A stretch of 64,000 nucleotides of DNA from positions 16,806,501-16,870,500 of the forward strand of contig NC_080405.1 in NCBI RefSeq assembly GCF_030265065.1. Reading direction: 5' to 3'. The DNA comes from Corythoichthys intestinalis (taxonomy: Eukaryota > Chordata > Actinopteri > Syngnathiformes > Syngnathidae). The notes under the pieces were generated by a model. The model did no database searches, was not told where the DNA came from, and was given only the letters and a program-made list of their open reading frames with translations. Each line of letters starts with the position of its first letter. The first letter of the stretch is position 1. A program made the translations under genes and the position numbers. Positions 55,634 to 64,000 of this stretch are shown here, piece after piece.

Positions 55634-55923
55634 GGACTTTATTCACCTGGACTCCACACTCAAAACACCCAGATTGCTCAGTCTATCATCATCGATGGTG
55701 AAACCCACACTGAAGTAAATGCTGAGTTGCTGACTATGTTTGGAAGGCCAAAATACCTGCATGCAAAGCAGTATGCAGAGTCTTGGCTCTGTGAGTATTC
55801 AAGCCATGAGTGTTTATTGTACCATGAGGGTTGAAAGTTCTCCTGTCACCTTGGAGTGTTCTAAGATAGAGCTTCATATGTGGCTGGACTGGTCCATCAG
55901 CTCTTGATTTGGATATGTCTATT

Positions 55924-55959
<36 letters not shown>

Positions 55960-56232
55960 TCAATTATTCCATTTCAGACCAGATTAATAATCAAGATCAC
56001 ACAATTAGTGTACTATTGTCCCATTCCACATCTAATGATAATCTAAATGTGATCTAGGCCTTTCATTCCGCTGAAAAAAGTAATAGACTTGTGACCATTC
56101 ATCTAACTGAGGTGTTTATATGACAGAAACAGACCTATTCATGAATTATCAGGCGTTACTATACCTGGAGGTCCGATTGCTCCACCAGACAGTGGTGATT
56201 CCTCTCCCTCATTTTTGGAGTATGCCTGCTGA
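55634..56232 (+). pseudogene. Orphan two-exon gene tail, unrecognised
   Basis: Exon 55634-55790 follows a TCCATGTCCAG acceptor and ends at a GTGAGTAT donor. Exon 56153-56232 follows AATTATCAG. The phases agree, and joining them gives 78 open codons: GLYSPGLHTQNTQIAQSIII through FGRPKYLHAKQY, then SWLCVTIPGGPIAPPDSGD and a stop after FLEYAC. AATAAA follows at 56344. Upstream exons were not found; the region just before is the Tc1 copy (53998-55537) and then btk. I do not recognise the protein. It could be the 3' end of a lost or relocated host gene, a duplicated segment, or chance splice-like signals. Confidence 0.4.
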
Positions 56233-56349
56233 TTCGGTCTTTCAGTAATATCTACAAAATTGAAGTGTCAGATTTTAAGGTGTTTGCATATTCTTCAAAA
56301 AGGTTTTATAACACAGTTTCTGCATGATTTGTTTAATAGACAGAATAAA

Positions 56350-56977
56350 CAAGAGGGAACTACAGTATGTCGGCTGTCTTTGTCTTCAACTTTTTCTATC
56401 TGCGCTGACGTAACACACCAATGCTAAATGCAGAGCATTAATAGAGTTAATAAAATTGACAGCCCAACAATTTTGCAATGACAACTGACAATGTTGGGCT
56501 GTCAATTTTAATAAATAATACCAAAAATATGTCAGTTTGATATGTTGCCATACGGACATATTATGTTGAACTTATTTGGGGAAAGTTATCTAACATTAAA
56601 ATGAACAAAGATGACACTTAAACATTATACCTAGTATAGCAAGCAATAATCATTTACTGGTTATATCAAATAAGAAAAAATATGGCAATATGTATTAGGT
56701 ATATATGAGCACAAGCAAATATTCAATCAATCAAGCAAATATTCAATCAACCCTCGATAATTAACTCAACAGTAGTTATTTTCCCTATCATTAAAATAAT
56801 TCAAAAAGTAATGTAAATTAAGCTGGGTTTGACTAATGAAACGATACATTCGTTTACATTCGATTTGACTGATGTTACGATATTTTTTTCTCTCATGGAG
56901 TTTAGTTAGGATGACATCGAGGCCACTTCTTATTGTGGAACAATGCTTACTCATCTTATTCTCCGTTTATTCATCTG
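56350..56977. other. Intergenic, nothing recognised
   Basis: AT-rich. A short inverted repeat around TTGACAGCCCAACA and TGTTGGGCTGTCAA (56456-56505) is present. No coding signal. Confidence 0.45.
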
Positions 56978-57664
56978 CAGGGTGGAAGGTAACATAAATA
57001 GTCTGAAATATCAACAAATCTTAGCTGCCTCTTACATTCCTAACAATAAAAAGGGACAAATTCTGCAGCAGGGTGTTGCTACATTGCATACTTCAATCTC
57101 TACCTCAAAGTTCCTCAAGGCAAAGAAGATCAAGATGCTCCAGGACTGGCCAGCACAGTCACCAGACATGAACATCATTGAGCATGTCTGGGGTAGGATG
57201 AAAGAGGAAGCATGGAAGACGAAACCCAAGAATGTTGATGAACTCTGGGAGGCATGCAAGACTGCTTTCTTTGATGTTCCTGTTGACTTCATCAAGAAAT
57301 TGCATGAATCCTTGCCAAAGCCCATGGAAGTCATACAAAATATTAAATTTGGATCACACAGCACCGCTACTTAATTCACTTATGTAACATATTTTTGTAT
57401 TTTGAAGTACAGTTTTGTTCAATTTTCTCACTACTTTCTGTAGGCAACAAAACATTTGTCTTGCCAAAATTTGACCTTTATGTCTTCATTAAATGATAAA
57501 TCTTTTTTCAGTGGAACAAATATATTTTTGTACGTTCAACATCATTTGGGAGGGTCTTAGCTTTCATATGAGCCATTTCTGAAACCAATTGAATAATTAA
57601 AAGTCAGCTTATTAGCAACTGTTTCTACAAAATGGATAAGCGACAAGACTTTTGTCAGGGACTG
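56978..57664 (+). mobile_element. 5'-truncated Tc1 transposon
   Basis: Contains the C-terminal third of a transposase: LKYQQILAASYIPNNKKGQI, FLKAKKIKMLQDWPAQSPDM, then IEHVWGRMKEEAW and FIKKLHESLPKPMEV, with a stop at 57372. The second catalytic Asp region reads QQGVATLHTS instead of the QQDGATPHTS that I recall for the family, so the residue is lost. The right arm ends GACTTTTGTCAGGGACTG followed by TA. The left arm and N-terminus are missing. Confidence 0.75.
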
Positions 57665-58160
57665 TATATAGAATTTATTAGGAATCTATATATTATAATT
57701 GATTCTGCATGCTTTCCTCAAGTATAAAGTTTCTGATGTGAAAATTGAGTGATTTATTAGCTGTTGAAAACTTGCAGTAAATTCATTTTTTAAAAAATGG
57801 TATTTTGAGCAAATACTTATATAATAAATATTGCTATTGATCCTGAAAATATAGGTGATTATCTCTGCATTTGGTGATTTATGTGCATCTAGTGTAAAAT
57901 TTTGTAGCCATTTTAAGTTTTGTTATACTTACATAAAAAATATTTAATCAGGATTTTATTAGGGAACGACTGTGAATTTTTTAATGCCGCTGCTTATGGA
58001 GACTCATATATAGCTAAGGTAGGTGCCTGTTTTGGTTTTACGTCCAAAAGACCAGTTTAATGTCAGCAAGGTGAAGCCATTCACATTTCATATGCAGTAC
58101 ACATTTTGTTAGGGGCCATGATCTTTCAAAGGACGAAGAGGTAAGCCATTTTGATATTTT
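57665..58160. mobile_element. Partial third copy of the tandem-unit transposon
   Basis: This stretch is the reverse complement of about 10870-11270. Shared phrases include ATTGATTCTGCATG, GAGTGATTTATTA, GATTATCTCTGCATTTG and GGAGACTCATATATAGCTAAGGTAGGTGCC. Its left side is cut by the Tc1 fragment and its right side fades near 58160. Confidence 0.6.
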
Positions 58161-58424
58161 TACTTATTTTTTTTGCGTGGCGTTTTGCCGTGCTGCTTCT
58201 GTCTGATAATGAATGACCTGATAAAAATTAAAATGGTATTTGGCCGCCACTGTTACCTTTTCTGTTGTTTAAAAAAAAAAAAAAAAAAACTTTCGTAAGG
58301 GTTAAGTGTAAATAAATTATAGAATTAAAATGTGTTATTAATGAAAATATTAAGTGTTCGTTGGCTGTCACTGAGTAGCATTTGCGATCGCTACACAAAA
58401 ATAGCAATGTAAATTGCCACCAAG

Positions 58425-58735
58425 AACAGTCAGATACATAAGACAACCAAATGATATAATGTGTCAGAAAGACGGGGCATATGGTGGAAAAGGATAGATT
58501 GTTGAAACAGGAGAATGTCATTGTCAGTGGCGTAAGGCAATGCACACAAGAAAAAGGTGTCGATCAAAAAGCTTTTTCAGCCTTAGACACTCAAGCCATC
58601 TTTTTAACTGAACATTTGTATGTTCTTCCACATCTTTACCAGTGAATTTGGCACCGGGGACATCATTTTCGGACAGAATTGGTAGGTTTAGCTCAGTAAA
58701 CATGTCGTTCGTACACTTTTTTTTTTTTTCGTTCG
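58425..58735 (-). repeat. Fragment of a mobile-element gene start, copy 2
   Basis: The minus strand begins MFTELNLPILSENDVPGAK (ATG near 58703) and continues GKDVEEHTNVQLKR then LECLRL, a SAP-like pattern. It is highly similar to 18485-18770. Confidence 0.5.
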
Positions 58736-58753
58736 TACACTATTGCACATGAG

Positions 58754-58786
58754 ATGTCATTACCCGATCGTGTCGGGTAATGACAT
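58754..58786. repeat. 14-bp perfect inverted repeat
   Basis: ATGTCATTACCCGA and its exact inverse flank TCGTG. It lies about 500 bp upstream of the timm8a start codon. Its role is unknown. Confidence 0.8.
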
Positions 58787-59283
58787 GAGAGACGGAGTAT
58801 CCGTGATGTCATTAGAACGCGCCTGTGATTGGCCCAGTTACTTCCGGTTCACTGACAGTACCACCCATAGATATAACAAATGCAAGGCTAGATGTCAAAT
58901 TGTGGTGTCGGCGGCGTAAGTCAGTTACGGCCATCTCATGTTTTGGGACCTGCATATACTGTATGTAGTTAATTCACTGCATCTCTGAGGTTTATGATAA
59001 AAACCGCTGAGGTTTATGATAAAAAATAAACTGTTTTAAAATCGGCTGAAGGGTGAACAATTTAGAACCATTTCAAGATCAACGTACACGCTGCATTGAC
59101 GATGTGGTACAGGTCACGAATGGCACCGACGCAAAATGGCCGGCACTTAGGCGCTCGTCGTTTGTGTAGATGATATCTATATCTATGGTGGTGCGCATAC
59201 ATCCACGTGAAGGTCAGCATTTGCGGCATCAGGGGTTTTATTGCCGTGGGTTTTATCGGACTACAGTTGACTTTTAATCGAAT

Positions 59284-62200
59284 ATGGACGGAAAGAATGC
59301 GAGCGCGGACCCCCAGCTCCAGCAGTTCATCGAGATCGAGTCTCAAAAGCAAAAGTTTCAACAGCTGGTGCACCAAATGACGGAAGTGTGCTGGGTAAGT
59401 ATTGAGCTCCCCGGCTTAGCTTTGACAGTTGTAAGCTATGGACGATAGTTAGTTCATTTTCTAAATGAAACTATGATACTAAAATAAGCATTGACGAAAC
59501 AAACTACGCAAACATTCGTCTATTAGCATAATGCCAACAATATAGCAATTGTTTCTTCACCCATAGTGGAGGCAAAGTCCTACATTGTCTATAAATGATA
59601 CAATGATTGGGACTCGTGTGTTTTAATTGATCAATGCGTTTTATTTTACACAGTCAATTAAATTAAGTCTGCGACTGCTTTCATGCTCATGTGTTCAAGT
59701 GCCTGTCCAAGCGGCGGAATAGTGTACGTCTTTGTAGCATGCCCTGCAAACAAGGATGAGACGAACTTATGATAAAATCAGAGAGGGGTAGAGTAGCCAA
59801 AAAAATTACTCAAATAAAAATAAAATCCAAAAAATGTACTCAAGTACAAGTAAAAAAGTATTTTGTCAGAAGAATACTCTAGTAATGAGTAACATTTTGA
59901 GTAACAGCTTACTGTTTTTTTTTTGTTTTTTTTTTAACAATTGTTTCCCAGCACAAAGTTATCAATATGAACTGTTATTATTATACTGAACTATAACCTA
60001 TCACATAACCACTTCAAGCCAAAAAAGTACAAAAAAAAATCATTGAATTCTGGCGAGAAGAAAAAAAATCTGCAGAAATGAAGCATTATTCGTCCAAGGA
60101 GCATGAGTGCCCTCTAGTGGAGAAGACATACTTCCTATTATGACACTAAAACAGAGGCCAAGGGGGCCAGATTTGGTGTGGTAAAAATGTGGGGGGGCCA
60201 ACCTTGGCTGACGTCCTTTACGCAGAACAATATATTTAAGCAAATTTTAGCAAGTCATTTTGTTTGTCACATTTGTTTTATTATATTTTTTAAATTAATA
60301 ATTTCAACAATCTCGCAACTAGCGTTCTCTTCCGACTCTCGGGCTCTTGCGAAATACTGCTGCTGTGAAATTGAACTAGCTTCAAAAGTTGCTTCAATTT
60401 CTTGCTCCATATCTTCCCTGTAATCTTGTCATACATGTTAGCGTGTCTTGTTTGGTAATATCGCCTCACATTGAATTCTTGAAAAACAGCGACTGTGTCT
60501 TTGCAAATGAGGCAGACACAGTTGTTGCATATTTTATTGAAGAAATAGTCCAATTTCCACCTATCCTTGAAGCGTCAGCCGTCGCAGTCAACTTTTTTTG
60601 TTGTTGATTGTCGCCATTTTAGAAAATTGGAAGTCAAGGATGACACGGGGTAATGTTGCTTAGAGTGCTGCTGCCTTTTAGTGGGTAAATGAGGAGCAGC
60701 ATTTAGTGTGTAGGCTACTTCATATGCTGGTAGCAGTACTGCTGACCAATTTATTAGGTCTGTGTGCGGGCCAGACAATATTGATCTTATGACAGAGGCT
60801 GGGGGCCGGATGAAATTTGACCACGGGCCGCATTTGTCCCCCGGGCCGCACTTTGGACATGTCTGCACTAAAAGGATAATATTCCCGGTTTTCTGTGGTC
60901 AACCAGTGCCAAATAAAATCTATGAGAGATTAAAATCCGCGCTTTCTAGTCATGTTGACGGCAGCGCTCTGTGTCAAATACTTTAATTTTTTTTAAAGAC
61001 GCCATGTGATTGAACAAGCTGGCATGATCATAGAACAGCAAGCTTCAGTCTGATTGGTATAACGGAGACGTGAATATCGTTGTGACCTCTCATTGGTAAA
61101 ACTGGAAGAGCCACTATTGCAGTCTCTGGCAAAAAAAGTAAAAATCTAATATGTAGATTAAAGAGGAAAAATGTAACCACTATTGTAGCTAAAAAGTAGC
61201 GGAGTGAGAGTAGCGTTTCTTCTACAGTAATCTACTCACGCAAAAGTAAAAAGTATGGCTTTGTAAAACTACTCTTAGAAGTACATTTTTCTCAAAAGGT
61301 TACTCAAGTAAATGTAACACGCTACTACCCACCTGGATTTAATGGTATTTATTCTTGACCAACCTTTACACATAAAGCAACAATGTTGTCACTCTCGTTG
61401 CCTAATTTTTTTTTCTATTTGCATCTTCGGAATGGAAACAACAATTAAAATGTAAGCATAATTTACAATATTAACCTTCATGATACATAGGAAATGTGCT
61501 TTCAAACCTAAAGTGCATATCTTAAACCCGGAAGTTAAATCTGTCAATTGTTTTCTAAATATCTGTGAGAAAACATGATTATATATTTACACCAGACTTG
61601 TCTGGTACACTTATGTAGCAGCTGATATCAAAAGTGAACCTCTAGTTAATTAAATGTAGTGCTTTAAAGTTTAATCGATAAACTTGAGTAATTCCATTAG
61701 AAAAAAACTAAAAAAGCTTTGAATCAAATTTTGCTGCTTCGAGACGAGTATTAATTTAGAGTCGCGTTGTAATAGTTTGTTTTGAAACTGTTTACTTTAG
61801 TTTTATTTATTTGGGTGGATACACTGCCCTCTAGTGGCAACAGTGAATATTACGTAACTCATTTAACATGGCTGAATCCAGCTGCTCCCTGTTAAGACCA
61901 ACATTAAAAAAAAAAAAAAAACATACCTTAAGTTAATGTTTTTTATGCTTTCGTAATTTAGTTTATAGGTATATTTGGCGTTATTTTTTTTGTGGGAGTA
62001 CATGTTTGAACGATTTGTTAAGGGCATTGTAAAATTAAAAAAAGTTAGCGTTTTATAGCATTTAACAAAGCGGACTTTTGCTATGCAAGTTATCCAATTG
62101 TTTTCTTGTACTTAGATCCTTGTTTATTTTTTTATACAGTTTGAGGCCAAGCTCGGGTATTTTAATTCCTTTTTAAATGAAAGTGCAATCCTGCTTAGTT

Positions 62201-63727
62201 TAAAGAAACACCTCGAAATTTTATTTTGTATTCGCATTTAATGCTTTTTTTTAAAAGTGCAAGCTTAGCAAGCCTTTGTTTTAAACATCCTAAAATTTAT
62301 TTTCCAACACATTAGACATTCCTAATCCTATTACTTGATTATTCCAATTAAATTGTTGATAGATTAATCGATAGCTACAGCCCTAATTAAATATAAGTGA
62401 AATTGCTAATGTTTTCTGGTTCAGCGCAGAAATTCCAAGCATTTTTCTTCACTGTTTACTCAATACATTCAAGTTCAATGTAAACCCTTAATTCATTGGC
62501 TGACCTGACAGAGCCGTTCAGTAATTTATCACAGAGTTGCAATTTCAAACTGTCAAATGCTATAGTTGTCTGAATGTCTTGTTGAGAAACTAAGCAACTA
62601 TTGCTAAAGTTGGTCATTTGCGTCTTCAGGCTTTGATTGATGTTTTGCGTTACTTAACACTCAAACTTGTTTTGCTTTTGTGAGTTCTGAACAATCAAAA
62701 GGTTTCAAAGGATGTGGGTGTTATTTTCAAATGTAGCCACACTAGGAGTGGGAACTTCTTGGTACCTCACGATACAAAGCTGACGATAATGATGATCTGA
62801 CCGTACAACGATTATCGATACATTGGTCAGGAAATCATTCTAGGATATTCTACAAACAACTAATAAACAGAAAAACAAGCTTCTGCTGTGAATTGGAACG
62901 AGTTTATCACGAGTAGACGTCCAATCCATTTGAAGTGGGAGGGTGGCAGCGAATGAACATTTGTTCTTTCGCTGCCATCCCTCCCACTTCAAACGGATTG
63001 AACGTCTATGGATGTCAGTAGCAGCCAATACCAGGCAATGAGGTAATTTTGCGCCATTTAAGGTCATTTACCTGTTGATTTTCAGTTACTTCCTGTTGAT
63101 TTTGGGGTATTTTATGGGTCTGTTCCTGTTTATTTTGAATTGCAGAACAGGAAATGACCTGGGAATCTCCCAAATGAATAGGCAGTGACTCAAACTCAAC
63201 CGAAAATGACCTATAAATGCCCTAAAATGAATAGCAAGTGACCTGTAAATGCCCTGAAAATCGGACAAAATGACTGTGAATGCTCTGGTTTCGAATTAAC
63301 GTTCCCAGTCTAAATGGATTGGGTGTCGAGCATAGTCAATGCAGTCTTAGTTAACTGAGACAATATTATGGTGGAAGATGTTGGTAGCAACTCCTTGGTT
63401 CATTTTTATTTATTTTTTTTAGACATTGACACCTTTTCAAAACGATATCTCAATTCTTAGCAGGAGCATATCGATAACCTTTTGGGATGCAAAGTATCAC
63501 GATATATCACCATTTCGATATTTTGTCACACCCCTAAGTAACACGGTGTGTTTTCTCCCTATCAGGAGAAGTGCATGGACAAACCAGGACCCAAATTGGA
63601 TTCCAGGACAGATACATGTTTCGTCAATTGCGTGGAGAGATTCATCGACACCAGCCAGTTCATACTTAACAGACTGGAACAGACGCAGAGGAGTCGAGGG
63701 TCTTTCTCGGACAGCATGACAGACTAG
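59284..63727 (+). CDS. timm8a: Mitochondrial import chaperone Tim8a, two coding exons
   Basis: Tim8a works with Tim13 in the intermembrane space, escorting membrane proteins to the inner membrane. Coding exons are 59284-59394 and 63566-63727, with GT-AG ends. They total 90 codons (human 97). The protein starts [20 protein letters not shown] and ends in a Ser-rich tail ([11 protein letters not shown]). The twin CX3C pairs are C36/C40 and C55/C59; the intron falls inside the first pair, after C36-Trp37. The N-terminus is shorter than the human poly-Ser start as I recall it. There is no presequence, as expected for this import route. The intron is about 4.2 kb and holds a nested hAT pair. A CCAAT-like TGATTGGC and ETS-like CTTCCGG lie about 440 bp upstream, of unproven relevance. 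No poly(A) signal is seen before the window ends. Confidence 0.96.
59779..61335. mobile_element. Non-autonomous hAT element hosting a nested hAT
   Basis: The ends are CAGAGAGGGGTAGAGTAG and, inverted, CAGGTGGGTAGTAGCG. The flanks are GATAAAAT and GATTTAAT, an imperfect 8-bp duplication. The halves match 21228-21949. A second element splits it at 60152-60865. It lies in the timm8a intron. Confidence 0.75.
60152..60865 (-). mobile_element. hAT (Charlie/ZBED-type) fragment nested in a hAT
   Basis: The exact 8-bp duplication CACTAAAA lies at 60144-60151 and 60866-60873. The ends are CAGAGGCCAAGG and, inverted, CAGACATGTCCAAAG. On the minus strand 60553-60290 reads [20 protein letters not shown] then [13 protein letters not shown], a BED-type zinc finger as in ZBED5-like transposases. 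The catalytic part is missing, so this is an internally deleted copy. Confidence 0.85.
62914..63008. repeat. Foldback repeat, arms about 46 bp
   Basis: TAGACGTCCAATCCATTTGA begins the left arm, and the right arm closes with the inverse ending GGATTGAACGTCTA. The centre is GAACATTTGTTC. Arms match with a few mismatches. Relatives are scattered in gla and btk introns. Confidence 0.8.
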
Positions 63728-64000
63728 CATTGGCACGGAAGGACATTGGCTTAACTACACCCACGTTTCAATCTGACATGTAAACTAAAAAGTGTTTGTT
63801 AAAAGTGCCTCAGATGAATACCATGTTTGTTTCACTCTATGATTGCAAGACTGCTGTAGCTTTTTTTTTTATTTTTATTTTTTTTTTAAATCAGTTCACT
63901 GACCACTCAACTGATTTTGTTGGCGGAAAACATTTTAGGGGAAGCAAACATGCAAGACATGGTGCCGCCAAGCACAAACACTGCAGGTCAGTTTCATATT
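63728..64000. other. timm8a 3' region, end of window
   Basis: Presumably 3' UTR and beyond. A T-rich run lies at 63862-63888. From about 63903 to the edge one plus-strand frame stays open (DFVGGKHFRGSKHARHG...), and a GTCAGT follows CTGCAG at 63991. This is too short to call a gene. Confidence 0.4.

Noticed and set aside
63903-63998. Basic open frame at the window edge (KHFRGSKHARHGAAKHKH)
   Set aside because: Only about 30 codons, no start or acceptor that is convincing, and the window ends before it can be tested.

Overview
The window is vertebrate nuclear DNA, almost certainly from a teleost fish; I cannot name the species. It holds four spliced protein genes in the order gla(+), rpl36a(-), btk(+), timm8a(+). 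This is the block GLA-RPL36A-BTK-TIMM8A of human Xq22.1, with the same relative orientations. The fish origin is inferred from the dense load of Tc1/mariner transposons, short non-autonomous hAT-like elements and Penelope-like and L1-like retroelements, and from compact divergent coding exons with vertebrate intron positions.

Layout. Positions 1-19859 hold no host gene that I can support. They are a pile of nested repeats: a Tc1 copy at 1123-2658, an 8-bp-TSD hAT-like element at 3390-4368, solo LTRs at 5820-6254, 6380-6832 and 11859-12362, a Penelope-like remnant on the minus strand near 6860-7935, and Tc1 debris at 14.5-16.6 kb. The gla gene (seven coding exons, 423 codons) runs 19860-26204 and carries a tRNA-Val(CAC) gene antisense in intron 1. 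The rpl36a gene lies tail to tail with gla, with poly(A) signals about 130 bp apart, and has a 4.7-kb second intron full of transposons. Positions 33.05-41.1 kb are intergenic, with a hAT-like element in a TATG microsatellite, LINE remnants and a second copy of the 979-bp hAT-like element. The btk gene (17 coding exons, 632 codons) spans 41099-53597. Between btk and timm8a lie a nearly whole Tc1 copy on the minus strand, a two-exon gene tail I do not recognise (55634-56232), and more transposon debris. The timm8a gene (two coding exons, 90 codons) closes the window.

How the genes relate. They share a neighbourhood, not a pathway. Alpha-galactosidase A is a lysosomal hydrolase, eL42 is a ribosomal protein, BTK is a haematopoietic signalling kinase and Tim8a is a mitochondrial intermembrane-space chaperone. 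The conserved order is the main argument for calling the kinase BTK rather than another Tec-family member. I assigned exon boundaries by hand from reading frame, GT/AG (once GC/AG) signals and remembered human exon lengths. No alignment or database search was run.
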